Source of the DNA: Ryuthela nishihirai
Lineage: Eukaryota; Arthropoda; Arachnida; Araneae; Heptathelidae
DNA: 64,000 nt
Direction: 5' to 3'
Assembly: GCA_038380435.1 (NCBI GenBank)
Contig: JAWZYU010000020.1
Location: forward strand, 38,596,307 to 38,660,306
The notes beneath the pieces were generated by a model that made no database searches, was not told where the DNA came from, and was given only the letters and a program-made list of their open reading frames with translations. This document shows, one piece after another, positions 1 to 9,080 of the stretch. The translations under genes and the position numbers were made by a program. How positions within the stretch are numbered: position 1 is the first letter of the stretch; each line of letters starts with the position of its first letter.

Positions 1-241
1 GCAGTTCTCAGGTCCGTCGGATGGGACGTTAAGCCGTGGCCCCGTGTGCGGGAGAGCCATACCCTGTGCACGTTAAAGAACACGCTGGATGGCCTTGACG
101 GGAGACTACCATCTGTCTCCCAACAGTTGTTCCAGTGAGTCCCCTTCCCCAACCTTCTCTGAGCCTTCGGGGTCCGTGTGACCTGGCCATTTAGCCCATG
201 GTATGCAAAAAAGTGCCACTCAGAGGTAAAACAACCCAAAC
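1..241 (+). repeat. SINE-A copy, internally deleted, cut by window edge
   Basis: Body and tail of the dominant tRNA-derived SINE. The sequence jumps from the end of the anticodon arm (gcagttctcaggt) directly to the mid-body (ccgtcggatggg), so box B and the first body segment are missing. The tail gaggtaaaacaacccaaa is intact. The left limit is the window edge. Confidence 0.85.
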
Positions 242-544
242 CCAACTCATGATAAGTGTTCTTTTGTGTGAGTTGAAGTGAGTGGAATTTAACCAAGGAC
301 ATAAGTAGACTGCTTAAGAAAAATATCAATAATTAATTGCGAAAATAATCTGCCTCTAGTTAAAGAAGGTTCTGCGATTTTGGTTTTCATTAATCTAAAA
401 TATAATTGGCGGAAATGTATTCATGCACACTAATTTTGGCAATAGAGGGTTCATCACCGATTCAAGTTGGAAGAGAGATAAAGCCTTTGTCCATTTGGCA
501 GGTGATCCATAATTGAGACGTATTAAAACTAATCTGTTGAATGA

Positions 545-937
545 TCCGAAATAAGGGAGGGGGGGGGGGCGGTCAGTCGGTACCGCGACAGGCTCGTAAT
601 ATGCGACTTCCAAGTTCCAGTCCCAACTGTGCCTTCGTTGAGTAATCTCCCCAAACCCCCACCCTGCCCTCGGTCAGAAAGGGGAATCGGTGGGCTTGGA
701 AAGGACACCATTCGTCGGATGTGGCGCTAAGCCGTGGCGTCCTGTGCGGCAGGGCCACTTCCTTTTTACGTTAAAGAATACGCTGGATAGCTTTGACGAG
801 ATGTTGACATCTGTCTCCTAACAGCTGTCCACTGGGTCCTCTCAATCTTCTCTGAAACCTCGTGGTTCTTTTCACCTGGCCATCCATATCCTTGTGTGCA
901 AAAAAGTGTCATTCAGAAGTAAATTAACCCAACTACA
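545..937 (+). repeat. SINE-A copy, old and diverged
   Basis: The whole SINE-A order is visible: head with cagtcggtaccgcg, a damaged box B (agttccagtccc), body and a tail ending aaattaacccaac. Many substitutions mark it as an old copy. The head starts in a run of Gs that replaces the usual gcgggggtgg. Confidence 0.8.
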
Positions 938-1012
938 GAAACAATGGGCTAAATAGACTGCTCCATAGACTGTAGGTTAAATAGACTTATTATTATTATT
1001 ATTAAAGCCGCG

Positions 1013-1403
1013 GTGGGGGCGGGGGTGGCTCAGTCGGTAGCGCGCCGGTCTCGTAATCTGCAGTTCACAGGTTCGATTCCCAGCTAGGTTAGCTTTGATC
1101 TCCGCAAAATTCTCCGTCCTGCCCTCGGTCACTAGGAAACATCGATGGGCTTGAAAAGGCCACCGCCGTCGGATGGGAGGTTAAATCGTGGCTCCATGTG
1201 CGGGAGAGCCATACCGTATGCGCGGTTAAGAACACACTGGATAACTTTAACGGGGAGACCTCTGTGTCACACGATTTGTCTCTTTACATCTATCTTGGGG
1301 GTCACTTTCCCCAACCTTCTCTGAGACTTTGGGGTTCTAGTGACATGGCCATTTAGCCCGTTGTGTGCGAAAAAGTGGCTCTTACAGGTAAAACAATCCA
1401 ACC
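1013..1403 (+). repeat. SINE-A copy, full length, older
   Basis: Head with box A (tggctcagtcgg) and box B (ggttcgattcc), then the full body and the tail aaaacaatccaaccc. It is followed directly by a second, headless SINE-A body, the same tail-to-body arrangement as in the 18.4 kb satellite. Confidence 0.85.
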
Positions 1404-1999
1404 CATTGAAGCCGTGGTCCCTTGTGCAGGAGAACCACACGCTGTGTTCGTTAAAGAACGTACTGGATGGCTTTTCGTCTGTTTCCGAACACACTGGGTC
1501 CCCTTCCCCAAACCTTCTCTGAACCACTGGGTTCCTGGGGCGGGGGTGGCTCAGTCGGTAGCGCGCCAGGCTCGTAATCTGTAGTTCCCAGGTTCGAGTC
1601 CCAGCTGGGTCAGCGTTGAGATTTATCTCCGCAAAATTCCCCGCCCTGCCCACGGTCAGTAGGGGACACCGATGGGCTTGGAAAGGCCGCCGTCCGTCTG
1701 ATGGGACGTTAAGCCGTGGCCCCGTGTGCGGGAGAGCCATACCCTGTGCACGTTAAAGAACACACTGGATGGCCTTGACGGGTAGCTACCATCTGTCTCC
1801 CAACAGCTGTTCCAGTGGGTCCCCTCCCCCAACCTTCTCTGAGTCTTCGGGGTCCATATGACCTGGCCATTTAGCCCATGGTGTGCAAAAAAGTGCCGCT
1901 CAGAGGTAAAACAACCCAACCCAACTGGGTTCCTTGTGACCTGGCCGTTTAGCCCAGTGCGTGCAAAAAATTGCGGGTCAGAGATAAAACCACCCAACC
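1404..1999 (+). repeat. Headless SINE-A body, split by a younger SINE-A
   Basis: Starts at gaagccgtggtccc in the mid-body and runs to gaaccactgggttcct at 1536. It resumes at 1935 with tgtgacctggccg and ends in accacccaaccg. The gap is exactly the younger SINE-A plus one copy of its 11-bp TSD (actgggttcct). Confidence 0.8.
1537..1923 (+). repeat. SINE-A, full length, young, with TSD (reference copy)
   Basis: Best reference copy of SINE-A. The head has box A tggctcagtcgg and box B ggttcgagtcc at the spacing of an internal Pol III promoter. The anticodon-loop sequence is ctcgtaatc; a copy at 7557 has ctcataatc, so the ancestor may be tRNA-Met(CAT) or tRNA-Thr(CGT). The acceptor stem no longer pairs. 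The body is about 300 bp with no resemblance I recognise, and the tail is gtaaaacaacccaaccc. The TSD actgggttcct lies at 1526-1536 and 1924-1934. It sits inside an older SINE-A. It codes for no protein and would need a LINE partner to move. Confidence 0.95.
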
Positions 2000-2662
2000 G
2001 ATGTGAAATAAAGTCTCCTTAAAACCAATTAATGATGTTACTACATTCCCATTACCAGTCCTACTGCGCAATGATTCTACTTTTCTTCTATATTGGAATC
2101 CTTGTGGCCTTACTATTTTAGCCTACTTTCAGCAGGTAATGCTGAGGAGTGAAAACGAACCAAACTCGACATATCTAAATCTACGAAAATGAATATATTT
2201 TAAAATGTTATCTGTACGAAAATTCCACTGAAGAAATAATCACGTTAATCTGATAACGAATAAGGTATATAAAATTATAAAAATTGCAACTGACATTTCA
2301 TCGATTTTAAAACTGTGCAATGAGAAAGGGCCTTTAAGAGCGGGTTCTCTGTTTTAAATTAATTGACTCGGAAAGATTTTTTTTCTTTCCAAGGTAGCAA
2401 CTCTCTCTTATTACAAAATCCATTTTTGACTCATTTTTTTCACGCTTCGTATCGGAAGAGAGTCTCGAGCCCATTAAGAAGTTTCCAGCGAACAAAAGAA
2501 GTTTCGAGTCAATAACTAACACCAGCCGGAGCGAGCAGTCTGATTTCCTCTCTTACTGGAGAGCAAATTAAAAGAAATATTAGTAGGAGACATAACGTGA
2601 TTACACGTGTTTGTGTCGTATGTTTCTGAGGTTAATTACGTTTCATTGTACAAGGATGAGCA
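2000..2662. other. No recognisable gene or repeat family
   Basis: AT-rich sequence. The only frames are short and without recognisable motifs. I see no splice-flanked coding segment and no tRNA-like promoter. Confidence 0.5.
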
Positions 2663-3294
2663 GGGCTATTATGTGAATTAAGGAATCGCTGAGAATGAAT
2701 TTGCATATTTCTAGTGAGCTGGGCTATTATGTGAATTAAGGAATCGCTGAGAATGAATTTGCATATTTCTAGTGAGCTGGGCTATTATGTGAATTAAGGA
2801 ATCGCTGAGAATGAATTTGCATATTTCTAGTGAGCTGGGCTATTATGTGAATTAAGGAATCGCTGAGAATGAATTTGCATATTTCTAGTGAGCTGGGCTA
2901 TTATGTGAATTAAGGAATCGCTGAGAATGAATTTGCATATTTCTAGTGAGCTGGGCTATTATGTGAATTAAGGAATCGCTGAGAATCAATTTGCATATTT
3001 CTAGTGAGCTGGGCTATTATGTGAATTAAGGAATCGCTGAGAATGAATTTGCATATTTCTAGTGAGCTGGGCTATTATGTGAATTAAGGAATCGCTGAGA
3101 ATGAATTTGCATATTTCTAGTGAGCTGGGCTATTATGTGAATTAAGGAATCGCTGAGAATCAATTTGCATATTTCTAGTGAGCTGGGCTATTATGTGAAT
3201 TAAGGAATCGCTGAGAATGAATTTGCATATTTCTAGTGAGCTGGGCTATTATGTGAATTAAGGAATCGCTGAGAATGAATTTGCATATTTCTAG
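2663..3294. repeat. 58-bp tandem array, about 11 units
   Basis: The unit begins gggctattatgtgaattaag and contains gaatcgctgagaatgaattt and gcatatttctagtgagct. Spacing between unit starts is exactly 58 bp (2663, 2721, 2779 and so on). Units are almost identical; the only variant I see is gaatcaat for gaatgaat, in units 6 and 9. Near-identity implies recent expansion or homogenisation. It is not obviously derived from any SINE here. Confidence 0.95.
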
Positions 3295-3619
3295 AGTTTG
3301 GTTCAACATTTTACTTCAGGTAATGATGAAATATCTATTTTTGCCATTTCAAGAGTTTTAAAGTCCATTGATTAAATACTGATGATCAATTGGAAAATTT
3401 CGTTTTAATATTCAAGCTCTTCCTGAAATGAATCAGAACTGTTGAAATGATTTTTATACCGCAGTAGACAGAGTAGAGAATCATTTTATATTTCTGTCGA
3501 TTTTAAGTTATTGATACTGTTAAATAGCAAACAAAATGCATTGTGGTTTGATCAAAGAAAGAGTATTACTCCCAATTTTCTATTGGGGGAAATATATTAA
3601 AGGAATTACCTCCCTAATA
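3295..3619. other. AT-rich unique sequence
   Basis: Nothing recognisable: no long frame, no terminal repeats and no tRNA-like boxes. Confidence 0.45.
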
Positions 3620-4017
3620 GTGCTGTACCCAGCATTGAGATGAACTCCCCTAAACCCTCGTCCAGACCTCGGTGAGAAAGGTGACACCGTTATGCTCCTA
3701 AAGGCCATCATCCTTTGGCCGTTAAGCCATTGTCTCACCTGCAGGTTGGGTTGGGTTGTTTTACCTCTGAGCGGCACTTTTTTGCACACCATGGGCTAAA
3801 TGACCAGGTCACATGGACCCCGAAGGCTCAGAGAAGGTTGGGGGAGGGGACCCACTGGAACAGCTGTTGGGAGACAGATGGTAGCTTCCCGTCAAGGCAA
3901 TCCAGCGTGTTCTTTAACGAGCACAGGATATGGCTCTCCCACACACGGGACCACGGCTTAACGTCCCATCCGACGGACGGCGGCCTTTCCACTCTCCTGC
4001 AGGAAAGCTATACATTA
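3620..4017 (+). repeat. Old SINE-A remnant split by a younger SINE-A
   Basis: Plus-strand body from about 3620 (gagatgaactcccctaaacc) to ttaagccattgtctcacctgcagg, continuing after the insertion as ctctcctgcaggaaagctatac. This matches the SINE-A segment gtgtgcgggagagccatac. Confidence 0.65.
3746..3991 (-). repeat. SINE-A, 5'-truncated, with TSD
   Basis: Minus-strand body and tail, truncated at the segment ggaaaggccgccgtcc. The imperfect TSD is ctcacctgcagg (3734-3745) and ctctcctgcagg (3992-4003). It is inserted in an older SINE-A. Confidence 0.85.
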
Positions 4018-4019
4018 TG

Positions 4020-4260
4020 TACAGTCGCTCAAAAAAGTATCCGAACACTATGGTTGACTACAGAATTCAGACAAAAATATCTGGAGCGTGTACAGCAACT
4101 GTACACGCTGTAGTTTGCTGTGAACGGTAACTGCACACGCTCAATATTTCTGTGAGTGGGCCCACACGATCCAGGTTTTTGTGAGCTCACACGATCCAAT
4201 GTGCTGTGAACATTAACCGCAACCGCTCCAGTTTGCTGTGAACGGTAACTGCACACCCTC
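4020..4260. mobile_element. Foldback MITE left end joined to a palindromic array
   Basis: After TA at 4020-4021 comes the MITE terminus cagtcgctcaaaaaagtatc and about 60 bp of MITE arm. The sequence then switches at aaatatctgg to repeated inverted motifs: gagcgtgtacag, tagtttgctgtgaacggtaac and tgcacacgctc. The mirror arrangement, palindromic motifs joined to the right MITE arm, occurs at 34890-35058. I infer a larger member of the same MITE family whose centre consists of these motifs. Confidence 0.6.
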
Positions 4261-4289
4261 CATATTCATTGCATTATATATTCAGACGC

Positions 4290-4508
4290 ATTATATATAT
4301 TAAAAAAACTATCCGAACGCTATGGTTGATTACAGAATTCAGAAAAAATATCTGTCAACGATTTTTTTTAGAAATTAGTGATCTGGCAACCTTCATGTCA
4401 CGTGACACGAAGGTTGCCAGATTACTAATTTCTAAAAAAATCGCTGCCAGATATTTTTCCTGAATTCTGTAATCAACCATAATGTTCGGATATTTTTTTG
4501 AGCGACTG
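4290..4508. mobile_element. Foldback Tc1/mariner-type MITE (left end decayed)
   Basis: Two arms of about 100 bp are inverted copies of each other around the perfect palindrome caaccttc..gtcacgtgac..gaaggttg. The right end reads gcgactg followed by TA at 4509-4510, as expected for a TA-targeting element. The left end has lost the first roughly 10 bases. The right flank is a SINE-A body fragment. It has no coding capacity. Confidence 0.8.
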
Positions 4509-4624
4509 TACAGTGGGTCTTCTTTCTCCGCCCTTCTCTGAGCCCTTGGTGTCCTTGTGACTTGGCCATTTAGCCCATTTGGTGCAAAAAAAGTGCTGCT
4601 CAGAGGAAAAATATCCCAACCCAA
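4509..4624 (+). repeat. SINE-A 3' fragment
   Basis: From cagtgggtcttct to the tail gaggaaaaatatcccaaccc. It begins at the edge of the foldback MITE, so the MITE appears to have interrupted or replaced the 5' part. Confidence 0.8.
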
Positions 4625-4770
4625 CTTCCCAAATAATGAATTCAGTGGTATTAACTGGCAGAGGGGTTAAGAAATTAGTAATTATTCAAACAGGCATATT
4701 TCGCTTAACTCGAATTCGGCGTTGAATCAAATCTGACTTTGGTCTTAGTGAAACATGTCCTTGTATGAGA

Positions 4771-5037
4771 CCACCCTGCCCACGGTCAGTAGGGGACACC
4801 GATGGGCTCGGAAAGACCACCGTCCGTCGGATGGGATATTAAGCCGTGGCTCGTGTGCGGGAGAGCCATACCCTCTTATTAACGCGCTGCCTTGACGGGA
4901 GGCTACCATCTGTCTCCCAACAGCTGTTCCAGTGGGTCCCCTCCCCCAACCTTCTCTGAGCCTTCGGGGTCCATGTGACCTGGCCATTTAGCCCATGGTG
5001 TGCAAAAAAGTGCCGCTCAGAGGTAAAACAACCCAAC
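4771..5037 (+). repeat. SINE-A, 5'-truncated, with 12-bp TSD
   Basis: Starts at ccctgcccacggtcag and runs to the tail. The TSD ccttgtatgaga is at 4759-4770 and 5038-5049. The 5' truncation with an intact tail and TSD is typical of target-primed reverse transcription. Confidence 0.92.
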
Positions 5038-5066
5038 CCTTGTATGAGAAAGCCCGTGCAAGCTAA

Positions 5067-5845
5067 GTTGGGTTCTTTTATCTGAGCAGCACATTTTTTT
5101 GTACACTTTGGGCTAAATGGCCAGGTCACAAGTGCCCCGAGGACTCAGAAATGTCTGGGGTACGAGACACAGCGGACAGCTGTTAAGACCCAAATGGTAG
5201 CCTCCCATCAAGGTGGGGCGGGGGTGGCTCAGTCGGTAGCGCTCCAGGCTCGTAATCTGTAGTTCCCAGGTTCGAGTCCCAGCTGGGTCAGTGTTGAGAT
5301 ATATCTCCGCAAAATTCCCCGCCCTACCCACGGTCAGTAGGGGACACCGATGGGCTTGGAAAGGCCGCCGTCCGTCGGATGGGACGTTAAGCTTTGGCCT
5401 CGTGTGCGGGAGAGCCATACCCTGTGCACGTTAAAGAACACGCTGGATGGTCTTGACGGGAGGCTACCATCTGTCTCCCAACAGCTGTTCCAATGGGTCC
5501 CCTCCCCCAACCTTCTCTGAGCCTTCGGGGTCCATGTGACCTGGCCATTTAGTCCATGGTGTGCAAAAAATTGCCGCTCAGAGGTAAAACAACAACCCAA
5601 CCCATCAAGGCACGCCATCAGGTTCTTGAATGTGCACAGGGTATGGATTTCCCGCTCGTAAGACCACAGCTTTACATCCCATCCGACGGATGTGAGCCTT
5701 TTCCAACCCATCAGTGCCTCCTACTGAGCTAGGACAAGGTAAGGTTTTCGGGGAGGAAAATCTCAACGCTGGTCCATGTAGGACCGTAACCTGAGAACTG
5801 CACATTACGAGCCTGGTGCGCTGCTGACTCACCACCCCGCCCCCT
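5067..5845 (-). repeat. Old minus-strand SINE-A split by a plus-strand SINE-A
   Basis: 5067-5223 holds the tail and distal body in minus orientation. 5611-5845 continues through the body to a recognisable head (gtaacctgagaactgcacattacgag, then gctgactcaccaccccgcc). The gap is the insertion 5224-5600. Confidence 0.82.
5224..5600 (+). repeat. SINE-A, full length, with 10-bp TSD
   Basis: Complete head, body and tail. The TSD cccatcaagg (5214-5223 and 5601-5610) lies in the minus-strand SINE-A that it interrupts. Confidence 0.93.
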
Positions 5846-6034
5846 GCAAGCTAGGAGTAGCGCTTAGAATTGATCTCTGTCTAATGCGTTGCACATTTAG
5901 AAAAACGTCGCGTTTTCTTTCTGAATGTTGCAAAAACTGCGTCTGGATGAGGGAAGGGAAAAGGAACGCAGCGAAAGGCGCATTTTTGCAATACTAGTTA
6001 ACAGGCCAAAAGAGTCTGAATGATTTTGACTGTG

Positions 6035-6420
6035 TTGTTGGGTTGTTTTACCTCTGAGCGGCACTTTTTTGCACACCATGGGCTAAATGGCCAGGTCACA
6101 TGGATCCCGAAGGCTCAGAGAAGGTTGGGGGAGGGGACCCACAGGACAGCTGTTGGGAGACAGATGGTAGCCTCCCGTCAAGACCATCCAGCGTGTTCTT
6201 TAACGTGCACAGGGTATGGCTCTCCCGCACACGGGGCCACGGCTTAACGTCCCATCCGACGGACGGCGGACTTTCCAAGCCCATCGGTGTCCCCTACTGA
6301 CCGTGGGCAGGGCGGGGAATTTTGCGGAGATAGATCTCAACGCTGACCCAGCTGGGACTCGAACCTGGGAACTACAGATTACGAGCCTGGCGCGCTACCG
6401 ACTGAGCCACCCCCACCCCC
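6035..6420 (-). repeat. SINE-A, full length, with 13-bp TSD
   Basis: Tail first on the plus strand (ttgttgggttgttttacc), head last (ctgagccacccccacccc). The perfect TSD gattttgactgtg is at 6022-6034 and 6421-6433. A young copy. Confidence 0.95.
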
Positions 6421-6433
6421 GATTTTGACTGTG

Positions 6434-7100
6434 GGGGAGGTACAGAGGCAAAATAAAACAATAGATTTTGGTCAGGGAGGAAATGTTAAAAAAATGATTT
6501 CAAAGTTCGAAATTTATGATTTTTCAATTCGCATATATTTATTCGGCGGGATGATCATTTTGGTGACTGGAAATTTTTTTGCGATTTTTTTGTCCAAAAA
6601 AGTGTTTTTTTGGAACACTTTTTTGGGACACCCATGAAACATGCGGCTGTTGAGTGCAGTTGGATGGGGTGAATACGGAATGCTTTCTAAAAAAAACTTT
6701 CCCCATTCGAAATTCTGTTTTTTTTCATCGTAAACGTTATTTTTATTTCCTTCTATAACGGCGGCCGTTCAGACTAAGGGAAGATTCTGAAAATAGGAAT
6801 CGGAAAGCTTTATTAGTACCTCTCCAACTCAAAAAGAATTTTTCATTAATCTTTTAAAACGAAAAATTTGAATGTTTATAGACAGACGACGAAATAAAAA
6901 GTTCTTTTTTATCACTAGCCTCTTTATCAATTTTTCACGCCTCATTTTTTGGAGTTAAGCTAAAAAAATTTTTTTTTTACTTTGTTAGATAAAACGATCA
7001 TTTCTTAAGAAACATTTGAACGTCGCCATCGAAATTCTGGTCAATTATGGATGCCATCGAAATTCTTCTCCAGTGGTAATTTAATGTTCCGATTATTTGA
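6434..7100. other. AT-rich sequence with a poly-T/A hairpin
   Basis: No gene is visible. Positions 6592-6629 form a stem with arms gtccaaaaaagtgtt and aacacttttttgggac (one extra G) around a short T-rich loop. Long A and T runs are frequent. Confidence 0.5.
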
Positions 7101-7104
7101 GTCT

Positions 7105-7417
7105 GCATTTGTTAGTGTTGAGATTTTATTCGCTAACCCATACTCTGCCTCGGTGGAAAAAAAAGTTACTGCTGGGCTTGGAAAAATGCCATCTGTCAGA
7201 TTTGATGTTAAGTTGTGGGCCAGTGTGCAGAAGAACCATACCCGGTGCTCGTTAATGAACATGATGGATGGTCTTGAAGAGGGACATCGGTTCATCTCCT
7301 CAGCTGTCTTGTCGATCATTTCCCTCCTCCCAGTTCTGAGTCCTTCTGACCTGCCCATTTAACCTACTGTGTGCAAAAAGGGAAAAAAAAAAGTGCTCTG
7401 AAGTAAGACAGCTCAGT
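7105..7417 (+). repeat. SINE-A, headless, old
   Basis: Body order is kept (gttgagattttattcgc, gggcttggaaaaatgcc, atgaacatgatggatgg, gtgtgcaaaaagg) with many substitutions. The head is not recognisable. Confidence 0.75.
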
Positions 7418-7556
7418 TCTCATCGAAATTCAGCAGACTTTTTTCTTTTTAGCTCTTTCTTAAAAAGCGGACAAATCTTTTCACTTTGTCGTCTGTCTGC
7501 CAGTCTGTAGACATTTAATTTTTAGTTTTTACAGATAAATAATTACAAATGATTTT

Positions 7557-7936
7557 TGGGGGTGGCTCAGTCGGTAGCGCGCCAGGCTCATAATCTGTAG
7601 TTCCTAGGTTCGAGTCCCAGATGGGTCAGCGTTGAGATTTATCTCCGCAAAATTCCCCGCCCTGCCCACGGTCAGTAGGGGACACCGATGGGCTTGGAAA
7701 GGCCACCGTCCGTCGGATGGGACGTTAAGCCGTGGCCCCGTGTGTGGGAGAGCCATACCCTGTGCAAGTTAAAGAACACGCTGGATAGCCTTGACGGGAG
7801 GCTACCATCTGTCTCCCAACAGCTGTTCCAGTGGGTCCCCTCCTCCAACCTTCTCTGAGCCTCCGGGGTCCATGTGACCTGGCCATTTAGCCCATGGTGT
7901 GCAAAAAAGTGTCGCTCAGAGGTAAAACAACCCAAC
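7557..7936 (+). repeat. SINE-A, full length
   Basis: Complete copy; its anticodon-loop region reads ctcataatc instead of ctcgtaatc. I cannot find a convincing TSD. Confidence 0.9.
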
Positions 7937-8314
7937 GTTAGCTTCCCATTGACATAACATAGGGTTGTTCCTTAATTTATGGAAACTAGTGAAGTCAAGG
8001 CTATTTCGTTCTTCCAGGAGACAGAAGTGTTAAAACTGTTAAAAAATCTAAACCTGCGTTTGTTTCTAAAAAGAAACGAGTTTATTTTTTAGCTCTCCTC
8101 AATGAACAATAAGCCAATGTCGTTAATAAGACCCGTATATGGGAAAACATTTAGGGACGAGGTGAGGGAATCGATGAACTTGTTACTGATTAGAACGTCA
8201 TGGTAGAAATTGATTTTCTTTGAAACTATTTTAACTGAATAATTAACTATATTTCCTCCCTCTTTTTAATGGTTATTTAAAAAAATATTGTTGCAAAATA
8301 TGTGAATATATATA
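7937..8314. other. Unique sequence with a solo Tc1-like end
   Basis: ttccttaatttatggaaact at about 7971 resembles the terminal repeat of the Tc1-like element at 26914-29049 (tggtttccataaattaagg in inverse). Nothing else is recognised. Confidence 0.4.
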
Positions 8315-8487
8315 CCGTATATTTCCGCAGATAAGACGATAGTTGAATCATAAAAAAAGGCCCCCAAAATCCGGGTCGTCTTATAGGACAGATACAAAAA
8401 AAATTAGATTGAAATTTATATAAATTGAAACCATTATTACTACAACTGATCGAAAAATCTATCATATTATTTAAATACGCTATATGA

Positions 8488-8540
8488 TAATACATTACAT
8501 TGTAATAGTAAATAATACATTACATTGTAATAGTAAATAG
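8488..8540. repeat. 25-bp tandem repeat, left part (2 units)
   Basis: The unit taatacattacattgtaata plus gtaaa repeats at 8488 and 8513. The same unit resumes as four copies at 14461-14568. The LINE inserted inside this array; taatagtaaata at 8528-8539 and 14461-14472 can serve as a 12-bp TSD. Confidence 0.85.
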
Positions 8541-9075
8541 TTTAGTTTAGTTTACACTTCACAAAAATTGGGAGTTCCTTGCACAGACTTTCCCATAGAA
8601 TTTATGTTTTCCTTTTTTTTTTTGAAAATTCTTGATGTTCAGTATTTTTTTTTCCTCTTAGATTTTAAGAGATTTTTTTTTGTTTCGTCTTCCTCCTAAA
8701 CTTTAGGATTTAATTCTTTTGTTTATTTTGTTTTTGTTTATTTAATTTTGATTTATGTCTTTTTTTTTTGGTATAAATATATATATTTTTTTATTATTAT
8801 TTTTTTTTTTGGCTTTCTTTAATTTTTTTTTATAACCTTTTTTTTTATTAAATTTTTTTTGTTATTTTGTTAATTTTTTTTTCTTTCTTTTTTTTTTGTT
8901 TTTTAGAAATTTTTTTTTTATTTTTTTTTCTTTTTAATTTTTTTTTTATTTTTTTATTTTTTTTTAAGATTTTTTTTTAATTATTTTTTTTTCTTATTTT
9001 TATTAATGAAAAAAAAATTTTTTTTTTCTTTTTTTCTTTCTTTTTTTTATATTACGTTTTTTTTTTGTTGTTGTT
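8541..9075 (-). other. LINE 3' UTR, extreme A-run richness
   Basis: On the coding (minus) strand this is almost entirely runs of A with single other bases. On the plus strand the same stretch shows dozens of T8-T12 runs between about 8600 and 9065. It lies between the ORF2 stop and the TAAAC-type 3' terminus. Confidence 0.8.
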
Positions 9076-9080
9076 CTGTG

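Noticed and set aside
1029..1095. Possible tRNA genes at each SINE-A, SINE-B and SINE-C head
   Set aside because: Boxes A and B are good, but acceptor and T stems do not pair properly and the sequence runs on into a SINE body with TSDs. They are tRNA-derived promoters, not tRNA genes.
2663..3294. CRISPR-like array
   Set aside because: Units are contiguous 58-bp tandem repeats with no variable spacers, and the genome is eukaryotic.
8600..9070. Low-complexity poly-T stretch as an assembly artefact or centromeric DNA
   Set aside because: It lies exactly between the ORF2 stop and the 3' terminus of the LINE, so a 3' UTR explains it, though its exact length may be unreliable.
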